A DNA stretch of 64,000 nucleotides from Methylomonas rhizoryzae (GTDB taxonomy: Bacteria > Pseudomonadota > Gammaproteobacteria > Methylococcales > Methylomonadaceae): positions 992,001-1,056,000 of the forward strand of contig NZ_CP043929.1 of assembly GCF_008632455.1 (NCBI RefSeq), given 5' to 3'. Positions 57,014 to 64,000 of the stretch are shown here, in pieces. Positions within the stretch are counted from its first letter, which is position 1. Each line of letters opens with the position of its first letter. The translations under genes were made by a program, and so were the position numbers. The notes under the pieces were generated by a model. That model worked only from the letters and a program-made list of their open reading frames with translations. It was not told the origin of the DNA and searched no databases.

Positions 57014-57652
57014 TCAATCCCAAATCAGCAGCCGCACCGGCGTCGGGTTGTAGGCGTTACACGGGTTGTTCAACTGCGGGCAATTGGAAATCAGCGCGAT
57101 CACGTCCATCTCCGCCCGCATTTCCACATACTTGCCCGGCGCGGAAATACCGTCGGCAAAGGTCAATTGGCCGTCGGGCGTGACCGGCACGTTCATGAAA
57201 AAATTGATGTTGCTGGCGATGTCGCGCTTGGCCAGGCCGCAGTCGGCGTGGCCGATGGCCAATAGAAAGCTGTCGCGGCAGCTGTGCATGTGCTTCTTAT
57301 CCAGGGCATAGCGCACCGTGTTGCTCTCGGCGGCACAGGCGCCGCCCAGGGTGTCGTGGCGGCCGCAGGTGTCGGCGACGATGGTCAATAAAACGTTGCC
57401 CTCGCCGGAGATCAGCTGGGTGCCGGCGCTCAGGTACAGATTGCCTTGCCGGCGGATGGTGTCGCTGGCGCTGTAGCGTTCTTCATGGTCGGCCGCGCTG
57501 TAAAACAAGGTGTCGACGGCTTGGTTGCCTTCCAGATCCAGGATGCGAAAGGTCTGGCCTTGTTTGATGGTATGCAGCCACGGTTCGCCGGCCGGCAGGG
57601 TGTAATCGTATATGGCGCTGCTCGGATCGAGCGTGCTTTCGACGATGGGCAT
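57014..57652 (-). CDS. DUF1989 protein, carboxyguanidine deiminase subunit (UAAP2-type)
   Basis: The 212-residue protein begins [20 protein letters not shown]. Conserved features are the N-terminal [20 protein letters not shown], a Cys in [13 protein letters not shown] and the NFFMNVPV segment. Members of this family pair with the neighbouring DUF1989 protein to deiminate carboxyguanidine to allophanate. The older name is urea amidolyase-associated protein 2. Confidence 0.88.
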   Translation of the reverse strand: MPIVESTLDPSSAIYDYTLPAGEPWLHTIKQGQTFRILDLEGNQAVDTLFYSAADHEERYSASDTIRRQGNLYLSAGTQLISGEGNVLLTIVADTCGRHDTLGGACAAESNTVRYALDKKHMHSCRDSFLLAIGHADCGLAKRDIASNINFFMNVPVTPDGQLTFADGISAPGKYVEMRAEMDVIALISNCPQLNNPCNAYNPTPVRLLIWD

Positions 57653-57676
57653 AGGGTATTCCTCGTAAAATCGGTG

Positions 57677-58408
57677 TTACAGGTAATAACGTTCGGTATT
57701 GGTAAAACCGCGGCCGTTTTCCGGGCGGAAATTGCGGCACTTGTCGTCTTGATCCGGCAAAGCGCCGCGATAGGCCTCCAGCAACACCGGTTTGGGCTGG
57801 TAGTGCGGATTGGGGTCCAACGGGTGCGGACAGGTGCTGAGCAACACCAGCGTGTCCATTTCAAAGCGCAGCTCTACTTGGCTGCCTGGGGTGGAATGGC
57901 CCACTTGAAATTGCAGATTGCCGTCCGCGCCGACCGCTACCTTGCTGAAGAAGTTGAGGTTGGCGACCAGATCGCGTTTGCCCAAGCCCCATTTTTCCAA
58001 TTCGATCAGCAGGCTGTCGCGGCCGTTGCGGTACATCGCGTTGCGATGGCTTTGATAGCTGGCCGTACCGTATTTGGCCAGCACGTGGGCGGCATCGGAC
58101 ACCCCGCATACGGTGTCGTGCCAGCCCAGCGTGTCGCCGGTAATCGAGCACAACACCCGGCCCATGTCCGAATAACAGACAAAGCCTTCAGTCAGATGAA
58201 AGGTATGCTGGGCCTTTAGGGTGTCGGCCATGTTGTAGCGTTCGCTGCGTTCGTCGTAGTTGATAAACAAGGCCGCCAGATTGGCGCCGCCTTCGCTGTC
58301 GGTCAGCCGCAGGCGGTTGCCGCGCCGCATCCGGAACGAGGTATGGGCGCCGGCCGGCAGGTTTTCGCTCCATAGCAGGTCGGTGGTATTGATCGAGGCT
58401 AAGCTCAT
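57677..58408 (-). CDS. DUF1989 protein, carboxyguanidine deiminase subunit (UAAP1-type)
   Basis: The protein has 243 residues. Family motifs include the SFRMRRGNRLRLTDSEGGAN segment, WHDTVCGVSDAAH and NLNFFSKVAVG. It is the larger partner of the protein encoded 24 bases downstream; the two share the DUF1989 fold and are probably a heteromeric carboxyguanidine deiminase. It lies 18 bases after the ABC ATPase gene. Confidence 0.88.
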   Translation of the reverse strand: MSLASINTTDLLWSENLPAGAHTSFRMRRGNRLRLTDSEGGANLAALFINYDERSERYNMADTLKAQHTFHLTEGFVCYSDMGRVLCSITGDTLGWHDTVCGVSDAAHVLAKYGTASYQSHRNAMYRNGRDSLLIELEKWGLGKRDLVANLNFFSKVAVGADGNLQFQVGHSTPGSQVELRFEMDTLVLLSTCPHPLDPNPHYQPKPVLLEAYRGALPDQDDKCRNFRPENGRGFTNTERYYL

Positions 58409-58426
58409 CGTAGTCTCCTGAATCGG

Positions 58427-59266
58427 TTAGGGCGCCGGGCTTTGGCCCAGACGCTCGAGTAGTTCGTAATCGGTGTGCATGCCGGAAGTCTCGCGAATGC
58501 CGGCCAGAATTTGTTTTTTTAAGGCAATGAAGTCCGGATTCTGCTTCATGTCCTGGTCGCGGTGATCCGGCAGCGGTACCGTATGCACCGCGGCGATGCG
58601 TCCCGGCCGGGGGGCCATCAACACCACCCGGTGCGCCAAGTAAATCGCTTCTTCCACATCGTGGGTGACGAACAGCACCGTGGTTTTTTCCAGGATGGAA
58701 ACGTGCAGGATCAGATCGTGCATCACCTCGCGGGTCTGGGCGTCCAGTGCGCCGAACGGTTCGTCCATCAACAGGATGCGCGGCCGTGCCATCAAGGCCC
58801 TGGCGATGGCCACCCGTTGTTGCATGCCGCCGGACAGTTGGTTGGGATAGGCGTTGGCCACGTGGCTTAGGCCCATCAAGCGGATCAAGGCGTCGGCCCG
58901 GCCTTCGGCGGATTCGACATCGCTCAGCGTGGACACGTCGCGGTGCACCTTCAGTTGCCGGCAAAACTTGATGTTCTCGGTCACGCTCAACCACGGATAC
59001 AGGCTGTAATGCTGGAATACCATGGCCCGGTCGATACCGGGACCGGCGATTGCCGCGCCGTCGACGCTGACGCTGCCGGCGCTGGCTGGTTCCAGGCCGG
59101 CGACGATGCGCAGCAAGGTCGACTTGCCGCAGCCGGAGGCGCCGACCAGCGTGACGAACTCGCCGGGCGCAATGTCGAGATCGGCATTTTGCAGCGCGAC
59201 GATGTCCGCGCCGTTGGCGGCAAAGCGTTTTTGCAATTGGCGGATTTGAATGATTGGACTCGTCAT
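58427..59266 (-). CDS. ABC transporter ATP-binding protein (guanidine uptake)
   Basis: The protein has 279 residues from ATG 59266; the open frame continues upstream over the permease gene but is out of register with it. Walker A is GASGCGKST, signature LSGGMQQRVAIARAL, Walker B ILLMDEPFGALD. It is of the nitrate/taurine/urea-carboxylase-associated (SsuB/TauB-like) subfamily. It forms an importer with the permease and binding protein encoded upstream. Confidence 0.93.
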   Translation of the reverse strand: MTSPIIQIRQLQKRFAANGADIVALQNADLDIAPGEFVTLVGASGCGKSTLLRIVAGLEPASAGSVSVDGAAIAGPGIDRAMVFQHYSLYPWLSVTENIKFCRQLKVHRDVSTLSDVESAEGRADALIRLMGLSHVANAYPNQLSGGMQQRVAIARALMARPRILLMDEPFGALDAQTREVMHDLILHVSILEKTTVLFVTHDVEEAIYLAHRVVLMAPRPGRIAAVHTVPLPDHRDQDMKQNPDFIALKKQILAGIRETSGMHTDYELLERLGQSPAP

Positions 59267-59271
59267 CGGCG

Positions 59272-60090
59272 CTATCTCCGGTACAGCCAGGGGAAGCTGC
59301 GGCGATGTGCCCAGCGGAAGCATTGGTCGGTGGCGAGCCCGAACAGGCCGATCAGAATGATGCCGGCGAAGATTTTGTCGGTTTGCAGAAAACGTTGCGC
59401 CTTCAATACCGCAAAACCCAGCCCGGAATTGGCCGCAACCAACTCGGCCACCACCAGGTAAGTCCAGGCCCAGCCCATCGTTACTCGTAAGGTATCCAGA
59501 ATCGCCGGCTTGGCCGACAGGATGATCACCCGCATGACGATTTCGTCGCGGTCGGCGCCCATGGTTTGCGCCGCTTCGATTTGCTCCATCGGCACCCGGC
59601 GCACGTCCTCGGCGATCATCAGCAGCATCTGAAAGAAGGTGCCGATGAAAATGATCGCGATCTTGGCGCCTTCGTCTATGCCCACCCACAGCATCACCAG
59701 CGGAATGAAGGCCGCCGCCGGCATATAGCGGATGAAATCGGTCAGGGGCTCGAACAAGGCCTTGACCGGCGCATAAGTGCCGACCAGGACGCCCAGAGGC
59801 AAGGCCAGTACCGCCGACAATAAAAATCCGGCCACCACCCGGTAAACGCTGATTGCCACGTCGCCGAGCAAATCGCCGTCGTGCAGCCATTCCCAGGCGC
59901 TGTTTAGCACCAGCGGCGGGGTCGGCAAAAACACCGGGTCTATCGTGCCGCCGGTCGAGGCCAGCCACCACCCCAACAGTGCCAACAGCAAACCGCTGCA
60001 GGCGATCAGCCAATGGATACGCCGATCCAAGCTGCCGCGTATCGCCCACAGCGGTCGGCGCGGATTCGAATTGTCAGTCATAGTCGCCAC
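59272..60090 (-). CDS. ABC transporter permease (guanidine uptake)
   Basis: The protein has 272 residues with about six membrane spans and the EAA-loop motif EAAQTMGADRDEIVMRVI near residue 185. The start could be ATG 60090 or ATG 60081 (MTDNSN). It is of the SsuC/TauC type. It is separated by only five bases from the ATPase gene and six from the binding-protein gene. Confidence 0.93.
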   Translation of the reverse strand: MATMTDNSNPRRPLWAIRGSLDRRIHWLIACSGLLLALLGWWLASTGGTIDPVFLPTPPLVLNSAWEWLHDGDLLGDVAISVYRVVAGFLLSAVLALPLGVLVGTYAPVKALFEPLTDFIRYMPAAAFIPLVMLWVGIDEGAKIAIIFIGTFFQMLLMIAEDVRRVPMEQIEAAQTMGADRDEIVMRVIILSAKPAILDTLRVTMGWAWTYLVVAELVAANSGLGFAVLKAQRFLQTDKIFAGIILIGLFGLATDQCFRWAHRRSFPWLYRR

Positions 60091-60096
60091 CTTGAG

Positions 60097-61092
60097 CTAA
60101 TGAGCGGCGAGCGCTTCGGTCACCAACGAGGCGTCAAAGCCGGCGGCCAAATCGGGCACGGATTCGATTAGGCGATTGTCTTTCAGAAAGCTGGCGATGG
60201 TAGGACCGACCGCGGCCAGCGAGGCTGGTTCGCTGGCCGCGGTCATGGCTTTGAGATTGTCTTCGAGGGTAAAGAAACGAGTGCCCGGCAGAAACACTTT
60301 GTAGGCGTCCGGTTTCATGCCGACCACCTTGGACATGATGGCAACGGCCTGGTCGGGTTGTTCGCGTATAAACTGTTGCGTGTCCTGCCAGGCTTTAATC
60401 ATGCCGACCAATTCGGCGCGGTGGGTTTCGATGGCTTTGACTCGAGCGACCAGCAAATCGGGGATCAGGCCGGGCATATCTTTGGATGTGAACAGCGCCG
60501 TTCCCTTGCCGCTGGCCTGGATATTGTTGACCCAGGGATTCCACACCACCGTCGCATCGACCCGGCCGCTCAGGAATGCCGCGGCCGCGTCGCCGGCCGA
60601 CAGATTCACGGTTTTGATGTCGTCGAAACTCAGGCCGTTTTTGCTCAGCGCGGTGGCGAGCACGAAATGGGAAATCGAATACTGCTCGAGGGCGATGGTT
60701 TTGCCTTTCAGGTCGGCAAAGCTTGTGATGGCGGGATTGACCATCAAGGCGTCGTTGCCGTCGGAATTGTCATTGACCAGAATCGCTTTGACCGGCACGT
60801 TCTTGCTCAGCGGCGCCATGGTGTCGGACCAGGTCTGGCAATTGGCGTCCAACTGGCCGGCAGACAAGGCCGAGATCGAGTCGGTGTAATTGGCAAACCA
60901 CACCAATTTGACCTTGGCACCGTATTTTTTGAAATAGCCGTTTTTCTCGGCGACGTACCATGCCACCCAGCCGGGCCAATCGCTGACGCCGACTTTGACT
61001 TCGGCACGCGCCGGGATCGACAGGCAAAACAGCGCCGCAGCAAGCAGCAGTGCCGGGAGTCGGAAGAAATTGCGGGAGGAATTTGAGGTCAT
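60097..61092 (-). CDS. ABC transporter substrate-binding protein (urea carboxylase-associated type)
   Basis: The protein has 331 residues. The Sec signal peptide ends near SIPARA; the mature protein begins EVKVGVSDWPGWVAWYVAEK, the NrtA/SsuA-like fold. This subfamily occurs with urea/guanidine carboxylase operons. It is the first gene after the riboswitch, so uptake is made first when guanidine is present. GGAGC lies six bases before the ATG. Confidence 0.92.
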   Translation of the reverse strand: MTSNSSRNFFRLPALLLAAALFCLSIPARAEVKVGVSDWPGWVAWYVAEKNGYFKKYGAKVKLVWFANYTDSISALSAGQLDANCQTWSDTMAPLSKNVPVKAILVNDNSDGNDALMVNPAITSFADLKGKTIALEQYSISHFVLATALSKNGLSFDDIKTVNLSAGDAAAAFLSGRVDATVVWNPWVNNIQASGKGTALFTSKDMPGLIPDLLVARVKAIETHRAELVGMIKAWQDTQQFIREQPDQAVAIMSKVVGMKPDAYKVFLPGTRFFTLEDNLKAMTAASEPASLAAVGPTIASFLKDNRLIESVPDLAAGFDASLVTEALAAH

Positions 61093-61112
61093 GAGCAGCT
61101 CCGGTCGGGTTG

Positions 61113-61186
61113 AAAAAGCTACACGTGGAGGCGGATCGGTTGGTTAAACCGTCTGACCTCCCGGGCTTTTATCCCGCCGTGTAGCT
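61113..61186 (-). terminator. Riboswitch-linked terminator
   Basis: On the minus strand AGCTACACG (61186-61178), within the aptamer, can pair with CGTGTAGCT (61125-61117), followed directly by TTTTT (61117-61113, sharing its first T with the stem). Pairing would break the aptamer. Guanidine binding should therefore prevent termination and turn the operon on. Confidence 0.8.
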
Positions 61187-61252
61187 CCCCGAAAGAAGCC
61201 GGCAACTCTCGGTCGCTGACACTCGAAAACGAGCCGGAACCCTAGTCGCCAT
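61154..61252 (-). ncRNA. Guanidine-I (ykkC) riboswitch aptamer
   Basis: The minus strand carries the hallmark elements in order: GACTAGGGTTCCGG (61247-61234), GACCGAGAG (61215-61207) and ACACGGCGGGATAAAAGCCC with GGGAGG after it (ending near 61156). This is the ykkC subtype 1 aptamer, which binds guanidinium. It precedes a guanidine transport and degradation operon, the expected target. Confidence 0.93.
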
Positions 61253-61493
61253 TTTGATAAGGCGCTTTTCTGATCGCGCCTCACGTGTTTCTTAAAATAT
61301 TAGCAAATGATATGCCTAAATATTATTTATATTATAATCAATAAGATATGAAATAATGCCGATAACAAAATCCAGTATTTTGTTTTTTAATGGTGCAATC
61401 AGCGAAAAAAAGATCGAAATTGGTGCGCAAAAACTAAAAACATTGATTTCCGAAAGGGAGCTGTTTTTGATTTGACCAAGCGCAGTCCAATAG
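61253..61493. other. AT-rich spacer upstream of the riboswitch
   Basis: There is no gene. The DNA is clearly AT-rich from about 61290 to 61470. A minus-strand TATAAT at 61336-61331 could be the -10 box of the guanidine operon, with a poor -35. The right edge abuts the truncated cytochrome pseudogene. Confidence 0.5.
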
Positions 61494-63301
61494 CTCAAGT
61501 TTACACAGTCGGCCGCCCGGCCCGAGAGGGCCTATCAAGGCCGCGAGAAATGGATACCGCAATTCGTCTCCCCGCAAGACGTGGATGCCGAGCGTAACGG
61601 CGACAGGGACGTGATCGAGCAGGCGGCGATGCTCAATATCGCCCGCTTGCACGATTTTTACTACAACTTCATCGAAGATTCCGGCTGGTTGGGGCCTTTG
61701 GAGTTCGAATCCGAACAGCCATACGGCAAAGCCGGCGAAATCCGGGTGCAGCCCGGCAATTGCACCGATTATTGTCACAAGTCGGTACCGCGCGCCGATC
61801 CGCGCCGCTATAACATGTCGCCGAATAACGATGCCGACAATGCCTGCCCCGAATATTCCGACAGCAACCACAACATACACGGGCGTTTGCTCGGGATGTT
61901 GAACGCGGATTACACCGGCAGCATACAGCGCGACAGCTTGAATCGGGAACTGAAATTGGCCGATTTGGCGGAAGATAATTCCAAAACGGCTTTTCTGTTG
62001 AGTGCTAAAGACAACGGTACCCCGGACGGCAGTTGTTTTTATTGTCACGCCGGTCGGCAGGATAAATACCAGCGCGACGTGATGACCGCCGCCGGCGTGA
62101 ATTGCATAGACTGCCACGGCGACTTGGCGGTGTTGGCGGGCGGCGGAGCCATGGTCAGCCGGGGGAAAGGGGACAGTCATATCGATTCCAGGGATCCGCC
62201 GGATTACAACGCACCTATCGACAAGGACAAACTGGCGCAAGCCTATATGAGCTGGCAGAGCAGTTACGGTCCCGACGCAAATGGTAGTTACTACTTGCTG
62301 ATCAAAGGCGACGACGGTTTGTACCGGCGCAACGGCAATGTTGTATCGACTTTGGACATGGCTTTGATATTTGCCGGCGGTACCGGTGTCGATAACGGCG
62401 ACGGCACGTATGTTTTGACCAACGGCGATCAGAGCGAAACCTTGAGCGAGGTGCAGTTGCTGGACAAGGTGAAAACTTCCGTGAACGCCTGGACGGTAAG
62501 CTTTGGGCGCATTCCGTGGGCCGAAGAATTATCCTGCGCGAATTGTCATACCGGCACGGGCGACGAACCGGTCAGACGGCGTTCTTACGATATGACGACC
62601 GGTATTTTCAGGTTGCAGGAAGTGACTAACGAGCGATTCGCGGAAAATCTATTACCGAAAAAGCACGATTCCAGTTACACCTTGCTGGTGCAGGACGGGC
62701 AAAGCTGCCCGCCCGGTACCTATTCGGATACACGGAGCGACGAAGGTCAGCATGTCTGCGTGCGCGGTTTGTTTAAGACAGTATCGACCGGCATGGCGCG
62801 GTGCCGTGCGAGGCCTGTCACGGCGCTACCCATGCGATTTGGCCTAATCCGAACCCCTACGCCAACGATAACGTTACCGCGTTGCAGTTGCAGGGGCATG
62901 CCGGCACGCTGTTGGAAGGTAACGTTTGTCATACCGAAGGCGCTTTCAATGACGGCACTGTGGACGGCGTGCGCTATGGAACAGGCATTCTGGCCGGTCC
63001 GCACAATATGCACCCGGTCAACGATGCATCCTGGTGGAAACAGCGCGATAGCGGGCCTACCAACAGCAGCGATCAAACCAGACAGGGCGGCTGGCATAAC
63101 GTGTGGGCTAAAAAGCCCGGAGCGAACGGCGAAGACCAGTGCGCCGCTTGCCATGGGGCCGACCACAAAGGTACGCGCTTGTCGAAAACTCCGGTCGACC
63201 GCACGTTTAGCAACGGTAAAGGCCGGCCGGTTTACGTCAAAGCCGGCGATTATATCGGCTGCGATTGATGCCATAGCCTGGAGCAAAGTTTCTTGAAGTA
63301 A
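61494..63301 (+). pseudogene. Multihaem cytochrome c pseudogene (5'-truncated, frameshifted, internal stop)
   Basis: The frame opens only after a stop at 61491-61493 and has no signal peptide, although haem attachment needs export. Haem motifs: CTDYCH (CxxxCH, unusual), CFYCH, CIDCH, CANCH, then after a frameshift near 62782 CEACH and CAACH. GNVCH (62929-62943 region) looks like CNVCH with Cys lost to Gly. The last CxxCH is interrupted by TGA (63266-63268: C-D-stop-C-H), with SLEQSFLK before TAA 63299-63301. The parent was probably a periplasmic or outer-surface electron carrier with about eight haems. At least three independent lesions argue for a decayed gene. Confidence 0.85.
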
Positions 63302-63317
63302 ATTCCTTGCGAAACTG

Positions 63318-63347
63318 CCGTGGCCCGGCTATTCGGCCGGACCACGG
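63318..63347 (+). terminator. Terminator-like hairpin after the cytochrome pseudogene
   Basis: CCGTGG-C-CCGGC / GCCGG-A-CCACGG with a TATTCG loop is followed by TGCCCGTTTT. The stem is strong and the T-run is offset by six bases. It has survived while the gene decayed. Confidence 0.55.
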
Positions 63348-63485
63348 TGCCCGTTTTATTCGTAGTCGCACTGCGGCAGTCGACGCGTGTCGCGAAATCT
63401 TCACATTACGCTGCTATTTACAAGCGATTAACCCGCTCGAAACGAGTCGGCGGGCTGTCGTTAGTCATTAATTAAGATCCGCGCC

Positions 63486-64000
63486 GTGAAAGCAATTAAA
63501 AAATACTATTGGCTGGTATTGTTCGCAATGTTTTTATTAGTCTCTGTTTGGTTTGCCGATTATTTAACTCTGGATGGGATTAAAAGTAATAAGCAATGGA
63601 TCAAAAACATCATAGCACACCATTATATTTTATCGGTGGCTGTGTTTTTTATCGCTTGCAGCGTTTTTATTAATTCACCGCTACCGATGGCGGCGGTTAT
63701 TAAGGTGATGGGCGGCTATTTTTTTGGGTTTTATTATGGAGCCGTTTATAATATATCGGCGACGCTTATCGCCTGCTTGCTAGGCTTTTACTTAAGCCGC
63801 TACGCGCTGAAAGACTTATTCGAGGCGGCGTATTATCAAAGGTTGCAAAAAGTCGAGCAAGAAATAGAGGTCAACGGCTTTTATTATTTCTTAAGTCTAC
63901 GCTTAGTAATGGTAGTACCTTATTTCATTATCAATGTAATTGCCGGAATTTCTCGGGTATCGTTCAAGCACTATTTGTTTGCCACCGTATTAGGCGTTAT
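63486..64000 (+). CDS. TVP38/TMEM64 (VTT-domain) membrane protein, 3' end outside window
   Basis: A GTG start at 63486 opens a frame that runs to the window end (171 codons seen). An N-terminal span (about 8-25, WLVLFAMFLLVSVWFADY) is followed by spans near 45-65 and 75-100. The VTT features KVMGGYFFGFYYGAVYN, then LLGFYLSRYALKD, and YYFLSLRLVMVVPYFIINV are typical. The family is DedA-related and implicated in lipid scrambling. The gene is AT-richer than the rest of the window, which may reflect transfer. Confidence 0.85.
   Translation, partial: MKAIKKYYWLVLFAMFLLVSVWFADYLTLDGIKSNKQWIKNIIAHHYILSVAVFFIACSVFINSPLPMAAVIKVMGGYFFGFYYGAVYNISATLIACLLGFYLSRYALKDLFEAAYYQRLQKVEQEIEVNGFYYFLSLRLVMVVPYFIINVIAGISRVSFKHYLFATVLGV

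Overview
The window looks like chromosomal DNA of a nitrogen-fixing gammaproteobacterium. The opening tol-pal and miaB-phoH-ybeY-corC gene orders are gammaproteobacterial. A molybdenum nitrogenase system (nifHDKT, nifB, nifQ, nif ferredoxins) carries NifA and sigma-54 sites. The mixture of nif genes, O2-protection proteins, multihaem cytochrome remnants and abundant envelope and efflux genes reminds me of Methylomonas-type methanotrophs. That is inference: no methane-oxidation gene lies in the window.

Layout. 1-4.3 kb: the end of tolA, then tolB-pal-cpoB and the queuosine genes queE-queC. 4.4-5.8 kb: an unusual pair, a small soluble MCP-like signalling protein followed by a stand-alone di-iron metallo-beta-lactamase-fold protein, probably an O2 or redox sensor. 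5.9-9.5 kb: miaB-phoH-ybeY-corC. 9.6-14.7 kb, minus strand: the first nif locus, nifB-fdxN-ArsC-like-flavodiiron-ferredoxin-FeSII-nifQ, driven by a sigma-54 promoter with two NifA sites. 15-20.6 kb: a secreted protein of unknown function, a pentapeptide-repeat protein with a chitin-binding-like module, and a large TonB-dependent receptor, with a near-perfect inverted repeat between the divergent genes. 20.6-30.2 kb: a small membrane protein, a PocR-PAS-GAF-GGDEF-haemerythrin protein, comEC, a PepSY protein, a beta-propeller/RTX secreted protein and a DUF2062 protein. 30.2-37.5 kb: the second nif locus, nifHDKT-ferredoxin-small protein-LRV/FeS protein-unknown protein, again with a NifA site and a sigma-54 promoter.

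37.5-49.3 kb: two efflux systems. The first is an EmrAB/NodT-type operon divergent from a LysR regulator. The second is a TetR-RND operon with palindromic operators on its promoter. 49.3-50.1 kb is decayed DNA with an Rhs remnant. 50.1-61.3 kb, minus strand: a complete guanidine uptake and degradation operon (ABC transporter, two DUF1989 proteins, carboxylase, allophanate hydrolase) controlled by a guanidine-I (ykkC) riboswitch with a transcription terminator, plus a nearby porin. 61.5-63.3 kb: a multihaem cytochrome c pseudogene with several independent lesions. The window ends inside a TVP38/TMEM64-family membrane protein gene.

Two themes recur: nitrogen acquisition (N2 fixation and guanidine breakdown), and handling or sensing of O2 (FeSII, flavodiiron protein, di-iron MCP-linked protein, haemerythrin-GGDEF). 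No CRISPR array, rRNA, tRNA or intact insertion sequence was seen. nifENX, nifUSV and nifA are not in the window.
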